A DNA stretch of 64,000 nucleotides from CAWJMN01 sp963844055 (GTDB lineage: Bacteria > Planctomycetota > Planctomycetia > Pirellulales > Pirellulaceae). Positions 46,524 through 54,971 of this stretch are shown here, piece by piece. Under the pieces are notes generated by a model. It was not told where the DNA came from, made no database searches, and saw nothing but the letters and a program-made list of their open reading frames with translations. The stretch covers positions 1,116,001 through 1,180,000 of the forward strand of contig CAWJMN010000002.1 in assembly GCA_963844055.1 (NCBI GenBank), in the 5' to 3' direction. Both the position numbers and the translations under genes were made by a program. Each line of letters begins with the position of its first letter. Positions within the stretch are counted from its first letter, which is position 1.

Positions 46524-47768
46524 CTATTGCCCTCTCGTTAACGAGTAGTCACGAGCGGCAGCGCGTGCCGAAGTTAGAAACAGAGTACGAGCCGCAGGTG
46601 TTGTAATGGAACCCGCTGCCGTAATGACCGGCGGAACATTATCGCTGGTGGCGATGGTTCCCGTCACTCGGCCGATGCTCACCCACAGGGTCGTTGAATC
46701 CACAATATTGGAACTGCCTCGCATGTCTTCGTAGTTGGCCGCATAAGGAGCAGTGCCAACACGCTCCGCCCAACCGACCAGGAAGTACAGCGTGCTGCTG
46801 GCGGGGCCTTCGATGTTTCCAATGAAGACCTGTTTGACTCCGCCGCCGGGAGCAAACATCACCACGATTTTGTCGGCCCCATTGTCTTGCATGACATTAG
46901 ACGTATCGAGCCCGACGCCAAACTCTTGCCCGTACGACAGCTGATAGTTGGGGGCGGTAATTGCTTGTGGCTGAAAGCCCCAGTTGGTCATATCGCCCAG
47001 GCCCATACCGCTGTAGCCCATGTCAATCGCGACCCCCTTGGGAAGCTCACGATAGGCACCTACCTTGCGAGGGCGACGCGTTACTTGGAACGTCGACCAG
47101 CGCCAGGGAGCTTGCAAGTTGCTGGAAAGTGGCGTGCCATCAACCACCAGGTAAATCCGAGCCTTGTAGCGAATGCAGTTATAGGTGTGGCCACGATAAC
47201 CAAAGCGGACCGAAAAGGGCTCTAGTGCGTAAACCGAGCCATTGTTGGCCGTCTGATCGAGAATGGTGAACAGTCCGACGTTTGAGCCGACATCGATCTC
47301 GATCCAGGTGCGTGGATTGCCGTTGCCATCGTAAATGAGCCGCTGCGGAATGTTGGTATCTGTCGCAATGCTGGGATCAACGGCGGTTGAAAGCATTTGC
47401 TTCACCCCCTGCGAAAGATCCGAGGGATCTTGGGGAGCCAGCGAGATCGTTGCGCCAATCGTATCACCAGCGTAGGTCTGCGGCACTTCGCAGAGGGCCA
47501 TCCGCGTGCATTGACGATACTGGGCACCAGGCACCAGGAAGCTTTCCATCCAAACGCCGCAAGGACGACCGGTAGAGGCCGCACGAGCACGGGCCTGCGC
47601 AAAGAAGGCGCTAACTTGCCGCGAACCTTCACGCAGTTTGCTGTCTTGCAAGCTGTTCTTGAGCTGAGGGAGCGCGATGGCCGCCATCAGCACCATGATC
47701 GCCACAACGATCAGCAATTCCACCAGAGAAAAGGCCGCCCGACGGCCACGAAGACAATGCCGTGCCAT
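46524..47768 (-). CDS. Prepilin-like protein (GspH type)
   Basis: The 414-residue product has a short basic leader and the prepilin helix (A12 then FSLVELLIVVAIMVLMAAIALP) with Glu at +5; Ala precedes the cut. The segment LREGSRQVSAFFAQARARAASTGRP is the long amphipathic helix seen in GspH/FimT-type proteins. The C-terminal region is beta-rich and unlike named domains. It starts three bases after the upstream prepilin gene's stop and ends two bases before the next, a tightly coupled trio. Confidence 0.78.
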   Translation of the reverse strand: MARHCLRGRRAAFSLVELLIVVAIMVLMAAIALPQLKNSLQDSKLREGSRQVSAFFAQARARAASTGRPCGVWMESFLVPGAQYRQCTRMALCEVPQTYAGDTIGATISLAPQDPSDLSQGVKQMLSTAVDPSIATDTNIPQRLIYDGNGNPRTWIEIDVGSNVGLFTILDQTANNGSVYALEPFSVRFGYRGHTYNCIRYKARIYLVVDGTPLSSNLQAPWRWSTFQVTRRPRKVGAYRELPKGVAIDMGYSGMGLGDMTNWGFQPQAITAPNYQLSYGQEFGVGLDTSNVMQDNGADKIVVMFAPGGGVKQVFIGNIEGPASSTLYFLVGWAERVGTAPYAANYEDMRGSSNIVDSTTLWVSIGRVTGTIATSDNVPPVITAAGSITTPAARTLFLTSARAAARDYSLTRGQ

Positions 47769-47771
47769 GCG

Positions 47772-48896
47772 CTAGTTCCCCTTCAAATCGTGATTGGTGA
47801 TGTTGTCAGAAAAGTTCAGGGACCCATCGCCATTAGCATCCAGTGGCGTGCCGATGTAGTCGCCAATGGGAGCTCCCGAGCGATCGCGGAAGTACGGATC
47901 ATTGGGGTTTGCCAGCGTCGCATAGACGATTGTGCCGCTGTTGATATCAAACAGTTTGTCAGGACCGGCCGAGAAGATCAGCGGGCGAAGTGCAAAGGGC
48001 TGGAAAGGATCGGCAGGGTTCTCGTTGACCGAGTAACGGCCATCCACCTTGAGCGGGTCGAGTGGATCGGGGTTCTCTTTCGAGTCCCGATTTTGAATCG
48101 AGACGATTTGATTACCGCTGGGGTTGGTCGGCGTGTAGCCTGGTGCCCAGCGTAAAAACGAGATCGGAGTTCCCCAGCCATCGAGGATTTCTTTCATCCC
48201 ATCGCCGTCGACATCCCCCACCTCGGTCGAACCAAACCATTCGAGGGCACTCTTGTCGCCGTCACGCATCGTGGAGACTTGCAAATAAAGGCATTCCGCC
48301 CCTTCATGCTGTGCCGTCCAGCTTGACCAGTTCAAGCTTCCTTCCGCAACGCCCACTTGGCCAGACGCACGACGAAATGCATCCAAGTAGGTGCGACGCA
48401 GCGAAGGATTGCTGGTTGGGATGTTGCCGCCGTAAGCTGCAAAGCCAATACCCGAGGCACCATAAGAGATGTCGGTGATCCGTTCGGGCATTTCCATCCG
48501 TTGCAACTGATGTAGGGCCAGCAAGCGAATCTCGGCCGCACCGTAGTTGTAAATACCGACGTAGTTGCCACCGATGTTCGTGTCGTAGGTGATCGACTCG
48601 CCACCGTCATAATGCCCATTCAAGTTCGCATCGGTATAGCGATCACCGCGAAGTGGCATCGTCGTTGGGATACGAATTGCCAAAGCGCGAGTGCGATAGC
48701 CATCCCAGCGTTCGAGCAGTAGGGTATCGAGCTTGCGGATGATGGCTTCGGTGCGCTGTTGCTTGGCGGAAGCGGAGGCACGTTCATACGCCATGGCCGC
48801 CATCGCGCTTAGCAGCGACAGGATCATCATCACCATCAGCAATTCGGTCAGCGTGAAACCGCCCCGCTTGCTGGTTTGTGCTTGTCGATCATTCAT
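47772..48896 (-). CDS. Prepilin-like protein with Asp-rich loops
   Basis: From the ATG at 48896 the product has 374 residues; an in-frame start at 48950 would add an 18-residue lead before the prepilin signal. The cut site is RGG13 then FTLTELLMVMMILSLLSAMAAMAYE, with Glu at +5. The C-terminal domain contains several calcium-type loops: DANLNGHYDGGES, DVDGDGMKEILD and DANGDGSLNFSD. GspG-type pseudopilins are stabilised by calcium, so metal binding is plausible here. It lies 97 bases downstream of the GspG-like gene. Confidence 0.75.
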   Translation of the reverse strand: MNDRQAQTSKRGGFTLTELLMVMMILSLLSAMAAMAYERASASAKQQRTEAIIRKLDTLLLERWDGYRTRALAIRIPTTMPLRGDRYTDANLNGHYDGGESITYDTNIGGNYVGIYNYGAAEIRLLALHQLQRMEMPERITDISYGASGIGFAAYGGNIPTSNPSLRRTYLDAFRRASGQVGVAEGSLNWSSWTAQHEGAECLYLQVSTMRDGDKSALEWFGSTEVGDVDGDGMKEILDGWGTPISFLRWAPGYTPTNPSGNQIVSIQNRDSKENPDPLDPLKVDGRYSVNENPADPFQPFALRPLIFSAGPDKLFDINSGTIVYATLANPNDPYFRDRSGAPIGDYIGTPLDANGDGSLNFSDNITNHDLKGN

Positions 48897-48993
48897 AACG
48901 CTTGCCTTCACTCTGCATGGTGACGTGTTACCACGCCACTTAAATCCCACACCACAACCGCTAAACCCTAAAATCGAACGTCACCAGAAAACC

Positions 48994-49863
48994 TTATTGT
49001 GGAATCAAAAACTTCAGACGTCTGCCGTCGCTGAAGTTGGTAATGTTGTCCATGTCTTCATCGGTGTAGCCCAAGCTATTGGGGAACACACGCTGATTAG
49101 CGGTGGGAATGCCTGCCATGTTGTAGGTGACATCCTTCGCAGCACCAAAATCGCCATCTTGCCCGGCACAGATGATTTGAAACGACGTTGGCCGCATGAA
49201 CTTGCCCGAGACATCAAAGTAGGGCTGAATCCGAGGGCCACTAGCACCCACCTGTGTGGTCGCAGCGAAGTTAATCGAAGTGTGCAAGCGATAGGTTCGG
49301 CTATCCAAGTAGACGAAAGGGGTTCCCTTGGCATAGCCTGCATCGAATGCAGGAAAGCCATCACCATCGACATCGCTCAAGCGACGAGCATCGAAATCGC
49401 GGTAGACCTTGCGAGGGCCATCGGCCCGGAAGGGGTTTGTCTTATCGGTCGACAGCTTTGAAAGCCACATGACCAAGGCTTCATCTTGCGAGATCTCTTT
49501 ACCGCTGGCCTTCATGTTGACCAGGATGTCGTAGAAGGCATCCTTGGTGGCCTTGGACATATTGGGGAAGCACTTGCGGAAGTGCTGCTCGCAAGCGGTG
49601 TAATAGCGATTGGCTGCGCTGTAGTCTTCGCCGAAGCTAGGAGGATAGTCCCCCATCTCCAAGCGGTAGGCTTCAATCGCTTGCTCCAACTGGGCGATTT
49701 CCAGCGCCATACGAGCGTCACGCGCCGAGGTTAACGCACGCATCGCCACCGGCGTGAGAAGTGCCGCCAAGATGGTGATGATGGCAATGACCACCAGGAT
49801 TTCCACCAAGGTAAAGCCGCCGCTGCGAGCTTGTCGGCCACGATTTTGCCTGTTAGTGATCAT
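48994..49863 (-). CDS. Major pseudopilin-like protein (GspG type)
   Basis: The 289-residue product has the classic type IV prepilin signal SGG16 then FTLVEILVVIAIITILAALLTP, with Glu at +5, followed by the alpha-helical spine (ARMALEIAQLEQAIEAYRLEMGDYPP) shared by GspG proteins, including the DYPP turn. The C-terminal part is about 150 residues longer than usual GspG and holds an Asp-rich loop (DVDGDGFPAFD). It is probably the main fibre subunit of the locus. It is 177 bases downstream of the gspF-like gene. Confidence 0.82.
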   Translation of the reverse strand: MITNRQNRGRQARSGGFTLVEILVVIAIITILAALLTPVAMRALTSARDARMALEIAQLEQAIEAYRLEMGDYPPSFGEDYSAANRYYTACEQHFRKCFPNMSKATKDAFYDILVNMKASGKEISQDEALVMWLSKLSTDKTNPFRADGPRKVYRDFDARRLSDVDGDGFPAFDAGYAKGTPFVYLDSRTYRLHTSINFAATTQVGASGPRIQPYFDVSGKFMRPTSFQIICAGQDGDFGAAKDVTYNMAGIPTANQRVFPNSLGYTDEDMDNITNFSDGRRLKFLIPQ

Positions 49864-50040
49864 AAATAAGCCTCATCCAAAAACCAAAAGCCCGATTGCT
49901 ATTCCAAAACCGCTGATGTCTTACACCGGTCGAACGATTGCCGGCCGAGGAGAAGTCTTCCCCGCCGTCTCGACCTTTTTCCCACGCGTCCCAACTTGCG
50001 ATGGGACACGTAGCCGATTTGCCGTTATTGAACTTTCCGA

Positions 50041-51468
50041 CTAGCCGCCGCCACCGCCGCTGAGGCCCTGGATGAGCGAAATCAGAGGCAAGAAGAGGCT
50101 GATCACGATAAAGCCGACCGCACCACCGAGGAACACGATCAGGAGCGGTTCAATCAGCTTCATCAAACCATCGGTGAGCGTCGTCACTTCTTCGTCGAAT
50201 ACGTCGGCCACCTTGTAAAGCATGGTGTCGAGTTCGCCGGTCTCTTCACCGACGTCCACCATGTTCACCACGAGGTCGTCCACAATCCGGCCGTTCATCT
50301 TCATCAGATAAAAGAGCAAGCCGCAAACGCCCGCGATACCGGTTAGCATGGCCATGTTGTCATAGCCGAGCTTGCTTCCGACGTTAGGCAGAACGGTGAT
50401 TACCGCCGGCACAAACGCCCCGGTGAAGAACCACAGGAACGCCGCCACCGGATGAAAGCCAGGACGGGCGTTTTGTCCCAAAGGACGGGCGATCGTTTCA
50501 CCTTCGCGAATGGCTTCTGCCACCTTGCCATAGATCCGTTCGAACATGGCGTTACCCGCCGTCTCACGCGTGATCGTCAAGGCTTCCAAAATAGGTACAC
50601 CGCTGGTGACCAGCGTACCGAGGGTCCGCGTGGTGCGGGCCATCGTATTCTTTTCAATGAGCATCCCCATGATCGGCAGCTTGAGCATGTACATGTCCCA
50701 GCCCATGCGACCATGTTTGAACTTGCGAATGAGCATTACAAACAGCCACAAGCAAACCGGGATCATCGGGATGGAGAACCAGCCGTACTGAACGATCCAG
50801 CGAGACAGGTTGACCAGAAGCACCGTCATCGCCGGCAGCTTCAGACCGAATTCGGTGAACATCTTGTCGAACACCGGCACGATCTTGAGCATGATGAAGA
50901 TCAAAATACCGACGGCGACGAGCACGACCACCACCGGGTAGATCATAGCGCCTTTGACTTTGCGTTTGAGCGACTCGGACCGATCCAAGAACTCGCTAAG
51001 ACGACGCAAAATCACTTCGAGTGCACCGCCCGCTTCACCGGCCTTGATCATGTTCACATACAAGCGGCTGAAAACCTTGGGCGATTTCGCCATCGACTCG
51101 GACAAGGTCGAACCACCTTCGATCTCGTCCGCCACATCCCCCAGCGCATTTTTGAGGCGCCCGGCCGGATATTGGCCTTCGAGAATCCGCAAGCTTCGTA
51201 GAATCGGCAGGCCTGCATCCTGAAGGATGGAGAGCTGCTTGGTGAACATGGCCAGCATCTTGCTGCTGGCACCACCAATGGCAAAACCACGCTTTTTCTT
51301 TTTGCCACCGGTACGTGTGTTCGTAGCAGTCCGCTTGAGGACAATCTTCGTGACGTAATAGCCCATCTGCCGAATAGTGGCCTGGGCCTCTTCTTCGGAC
51401 TGCGCATCGATCTGGTCGCGGATTTCCTGACCAGTCGCGTCCATCGCTTCAAATTGATAGGTAGGCAT
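50041..51468 (-). CDS. GspF/PilC-type inner-membrane platform protein with insertion
   Basis: The 475-residue protein has two T2SSF domains. The first (about 70-195) has FTKQLSILQDAGLPILRSLR and MIKAGEAGGALEVILRRL; the second (about 275-465) has RTLGTLVTSGVPILEAL and VNMVDVGEETGELDTMLYKVAD. About 64 residues (331-394) split the second domain where typical proteins are continuous; this insert holds two hydrophobic segments (AAFLWFFTGAFVPAVITVL and MAMLTGIAGVCGLLFYLM). The protein links the ATPase to the pilus base. The C-terminus is a Gly run. It is followed downstream by the pilin genes. Confidence 0.92.
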   Translation of the reverse strand: MPTYQFEAMDATGQEIRDQIDAQSEEEAQATIRQMGYYVTKIVLKRTATNTRTGGKKKKRGFAIGGASSKMLAMFTKQLSILQDAGLPILRSLRILEGQYPAGRLKNALGDVADEIEGGSTLSESMAKSPKVFSRLYVNMIKAGEAGGALEVILRRLSEFLDRSESLKRKVKGAMIYPVVVVLVAVGILIFIMLKIVPVFDKMFTEFGLKLPAMTVLLVNLSRWIVQYGWFSIPMIPVCLWLFVMLIRKFKHGRMGWDMYMLKLPIMGMLIEKNTMARTTRTLGTLVTSGVPILEALTITRETAGNAMFERIYGKVAEAIREGETIARPLGQNARPGFHPVAAFLWFFTGAFVPAVITVLPNVGSKLGYDNMAMLTGIAGVCGLLFYLMKMNGRIVDDLVVNMVDVGEETGELDTMLYKVADVFDEEVTTLTDGLMKLIEPLLIVFLGGAVGFIVISLFLPLISLIQGLSGGGGG

Positions 51469-51541
51469 TGCTTCTATCCTTACATCACACCGACAAAGAA
51501 CTCAGACCGCTATAAACCCGACACAAACCAACCGCACGGCA

Positions 51542-53260
51542 TTATGCCTCAGTAATCGTTTCGCGAATGACTTCGTCAATCGTCGTCACCCCTTCAAATG
51601 CGAAGGACATCCCTGCATCACGCAGCGACACCATGCCGAAACCACGAGCGGCATCACGCAGCTCATCGATCGAGGCATTTCGCATCACCATTTCTCGTAG
51701 GGAATCGTTCATAATCATCAGCTCAAACAAGCCAACGCGTCCCTTGTAGCCCGTGTTGTTGCAAACTTCGCAACCCTTGCCACGGAAGAACTGGCGCCCT
51801 TGCATTTCGGACGCCTTCATGCCGATTTCCACCAGCACTTCATCACCGGGATCGTAGCCTTCACGGCACTGGCTGCAAACGCGACGAACCAGACGCTGGG
51901 CCAAGATCGCCTCGACCGTGGCCGTGATCAAAAACGTGGGAATGCCCATGTCTTTCATACGCGTCACGGTACTGGCGGCATCATTGGTGTGTAGCGTGCT
52001 AAACACCATGTGCCCGGTCAGCGAAGCTTGCACCGCAATTTGAGCCGTCTCCAGATCGCGGATCTCACCCACCAGGATCACGTCGGGATCTTGGCGAAGG
52101 ATCGCACGCAAGCAGGAGGCAAACGTAACGCCAATTTCATGGTCGATCGGGATCTGCACGATCCCTTCAATGTCATACTCCACCGGGTCTTCGGTGGTGA
52201 TGAGCTTGTCTTCCATCCGGTTCAGTTCGCTGAGCGCGGAATAAAGCGTCGTCGTCTTGCCCGAGCCCGTTGGCCCCGTCACCAGCACAATGCCGTTGGG
52301 ACGATCGATCACTTCGCGGAAGAGCTTCATCGTGGGTGCATCCATACCCACCTTATTCAAGTTCAGCGACACCACCGAGCGATCGAGTACCCGCATAACG
52401 ACGCTTTCACCAAACATGGTGGGAAGCACGCTCACGCGGAGGTCGACCGGGTGACCACCGACCGTCAATTCAATACGACCATCTTGCGGCAGACGACGTT
52501 CGGCAATGTCGAGGTTTGCCATAACCTTGATACGCGTCGTAATGGCAAACGCCAAGTGACGTGGCGGCGGCACCATTTCAAACAGAACGCCGTCCGCCTT
52601 AATGCGGATGCGGAATTCGTCTTCAAACGGTTCAAAGTGAATATCGCTCGCATGGTCCTTGATCGCCAGCAGCAGCACCATGTTCAAAAGCTTGCGAACC
52701 GGCGCGCTATCGGCCAAGGCCTCAACTTCCGCCAATTCCATCGGCTTGCCAGCCTCTAGCTCGGCCAGCTTGCGCTTCATCTCGGGGTTGTCATCCATCT
52801 CTTCGATGATGCCCTGGATGGTGTCCTTGTCGGAGTTGTAATTCCGATCCAGACACTTGCGCAAATCGGTTTCGGTCGCGATGACAACGCGAACATCCAT
52901 CCCCAAGAGCGAGCGAAGCTCATCCTGGATCATGATGTTTTGCGGATCACAGGTGGCGACCGTTAGACGGTTACCATCTAGGGCCACAGGCACCACGCGA
53001 TAAAGCTGGGCCATCGATTCCGAGATGCTGCGGAGAATCTCTTGGGTGAAATTCACATCACCCAGCTCCACCACCTGCATACCCATCTGTTCGGAGAGCG
53101 CTTGCACCAGCTGCTCTTCGTTGATCATGTTCATTTCTAGGGCGATTTTGCCAAGCAGGGTCCCTGGGCGGGTCACCTGCTCTTCAAGCAGGAGCTCCAG
53201 CTGTTCGTCTGTGATGAACCCCAGATCGACCAAAATCTGACCAATTCGACGCATTGCCAT
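51542..53260 (-). CDS. GspE/PilB-type assembly ATPase
   Basis: The 572-residue hexameric ATPase has an N-terminal T2SSE-N/MshEN region, the Walker A GPTGSGKT at 329-336, the Asp box (DIAERRLPQDGRIEL), Walker B (DPDVILVGEIRDLETAQIA), the His box (TGHMVFSTLHTNDA) and a tetracysteine zinc site (CSQC ... CEVC). It powers pseudopilus or pilus extension. An ATG at 53254 is an alternative start two codons in. It lies between pilT and the gspF-like gene, same strand. Confidence 0.92.
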   Translation of the reverse strand: MAMRRIGQILVDLGFITDEQLELLLEEQVTRPGTLLGKIALEMNMINEEQLVQALSEQMGMQVVELGDVNFTQEILRSISESMAQLYRVVPVALDGNRLTVATCDPQNIMIQDELRSLLGMDVRVVIATETDLRKCLDRNYNSDKDTIQGIIEEMDDNPEMKRKLAELEAGKPMELAEVEALADSAPVRKLLNMVLLLAIKDHASDIHFEPFEDEFRIRIKADGVLFEMVPPPRHLAFAITTRIKVMANLDIAERRLPQDGRIELTVGGHPVDLRVSVLPTMFGESVVMRVLDRSVVSLNLNKVGMDAPTMKLFREVIDRPNGIVLVTGPTGSGKTTTLYSALSELNRMEDKLITTEDPVEYDIEGIVQIPIDHEIGVTFASCLRAILRQDPDVILVGEIRDLETAQIAVQASLTGHMVFSTLHTNDAASTVTRMKDMGIPTFLITATVEAILAQRLVRRVCSQCREGYDPGDEVLVEIGMKASEMQGRQFFRGKGCEVCNNTGYKGRVGLFELMIMNDSLREMVMRNASIDELRDAARGFGMVSLRDAGMSFAFEGVTTIDEVIRETITEA

Positions 53261-53342
53261 GGCAACGTTTTCCTGTCTTACTTCCGTCCGACTTTATCTA
53301 CACCCTGCTGCTTCAACCTCGCCTTTTTCTGCCCACTGCCGA

Positions 53343-54473
53343 TTAATGCAGCGGCCGCTTCCCTCCGGGACCGGAGTCTTCTTGCGGCTGCTGTTCCATG
53401 ATTCCGTTTTGATAGTTCACAATGCGCTTCGCCAAGTCGTCTTGGTTTTGGGCCTTAGCCAAGATGTCTTCCAGCGTGCACTTCTGCTCGTTCCAGAGGC
53501 GGAAGAGTGCATCATCCATCAGCTGCATGCCGAACTTGGCACCGGTTTGAATCGCCGAGTTGATACGGAACGTCTTGTTTTCACGAATCAAGTTCGCAAT
53601 ACCAGAGTTCACGATCAAGATTTCGTAAGCGGCACAGCGGCCACCACCGATTTTGGGAATCAGCGACTGAGCCACAACACCCACGATCGACGTGGAGAGC
53701 TGCGTACGGATCTGATCCTGCAAGTTACCGGGGAACGCGTCGATAATACGGTTGATCGTTCCTTGGGCGCTGTTGGTGTGCAGCGTTCCGAACACCATGT
53801 GACCCGTTTCGGCAGCACTGATCGCCGCTTCAATCGTTTCCAAGTCACGCATTTCGCCGACGAGGATCACGTCAGGATCTTGGCGGAGTGCACGGCGAAT
53901 CGCTTCCGAGAAGCTGGGCACATCCACGCCAATCTCACGCTGATTGATCGTCGACTTCTTGTGATAGTGGAAGAACTCGATCGGATCTTCGATCGTAATG
54001 ATATGGTGATCGACGTTCTCGTTGATGTAGTTCACCAAGCTGGCCAGCGTGGTACTTTTGCCCGAACCGGTTGGACCTGTTACCAGGAACAAACCACGCG
54101 GACGAAGCACCAGCTTGACCACCACGTCGGGCAGGCCGAGCTGCTGCGGCGTGAGCATGCTGGTCGGAATTTGACGCAGCACCATCGAGACGTTGCCGCG
54201 CTGCTTGAAGATCGACACGCGAAAGCGGGCCAGATCGCCAAACGCAAAACCAAAGTCGGCGCTTCCCCGTTCCTGCAACTCACGCTGCGAACGTTCCGGA
54301 GCGATGCTCTTCATCAGCGACTGGGTGTCGTCAGGTTCCAAAACCTTCGTATCAAGCTTCCGCATCCGACCATGCAAGCGAAACACCGGAGGCTGGCCCA
54401 CGACAATGTGAATATCGCTGGCCCCCTGCTTTACGGCTGCCTGCAGAAGTTTATCAATCAGAATGCTTGCCAT
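53343..54473 (-). CDS. pilT: PilT-type retraction ATPase
   Basis: The 376-residue protein matches PilT in length and motifs: Walker A GPTGSGKST, Walker B VILVGEMRDLETI, His box GHMVFGTLHTNSA and the C-terminal GIANLIRE, the PilT-specific AIRNLIRE motif. Retraction ATPases depolymerise type IV pili. Its presence within this cluster argues that the machine builds a retractable pilus or that secretion and pilus functions are combined. It lies 82 bases upstream of the PilB-like gene. Confidence 0.92.
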   Translation of the reverse strand: MASILIDKLLQAAVKQGASDIHIVVGQPPVFRLHGRMRKLDTKVLEPDDTQSLMKSIAPERSQRELQERGSADFGFAFGDLARFRVSIFKQRGNVSMVLRQIPTSMLTPQQLGLPDVVVKLVLRPRGLFLVTGPTGSGKSTTLASLVNYINENVDHHIITIEDPIEFFHYHKKSTINQREIGVDVPSFSEAIRRALRQDPDVILVGEMRDLETIEAAISAAETGHMVFGTLHTNSAQGTINRIIDAFPGNLQDQIRTQLSTSIVGVVAQSLIPKIGGGRCAAYEILIVNSGIANLIRENKTFRINSAIQTGAKFGMQLMDDALFRLWNEQKCTLEDILAKAQNQDDLAKRIVNYQNGIMEQQPQEDSGPGGKRPLH

Positions 54474-54971
54474 AGGTCGACCAACTCATCCTTAGGTAAA
54501 TCGCGAACTTGCCACTTCAACTCTTGCGAGTTGCAAAATATGCTTCTACTTCTTTTGGGCGAATGCTCAGAAAGGGATTCCTTGCTGAGATTCTTTCGTT
54601 CCGATCTGCCAGTACTCGCGATTGCCACGAACGTGGAACTTGAGAGTCATCGCGCGTGCAGCATCCTTTCGACAGCACTCCACGTAAGCATTATTTGCAA
54701 CGTTTTTCCGAATCTCAAATTTTGAGGTGAAAAAGCGACCTGTACGGTGCAGTTCGTAACGCCCCTTTCCTACTGTCTAAAAATGCTCCAGTCCCCAGTG
54801 GGCACCTCAGGCGGAGATACCCACTTCTTCCTTTGGCGTAACTGTGGCAGATAATGCCCCGTTACTTGTTTTGCAGGAGGCCGGCAAAATCTTCCGCCAG
54901 CTGCACTTACAGCGAATTTGGGGCGATTTAATACACGCCCCCCTGTAAGTATTGATTCCCCGGAACAGGCC
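54474..54971. other. Intergenic region between two ATPase genes
   Basis: About 500 bases hold no gene I can support. Because the first ATPase gene ends at 54972 and pilT starts at 54473, an internal promoter for the pilT-to-GspK section may lie here. The segment near 54700-54790 is A/T-rich (CAAATTTTGAGG). No terminator hairpin was recognised. Confidence 0.4.
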
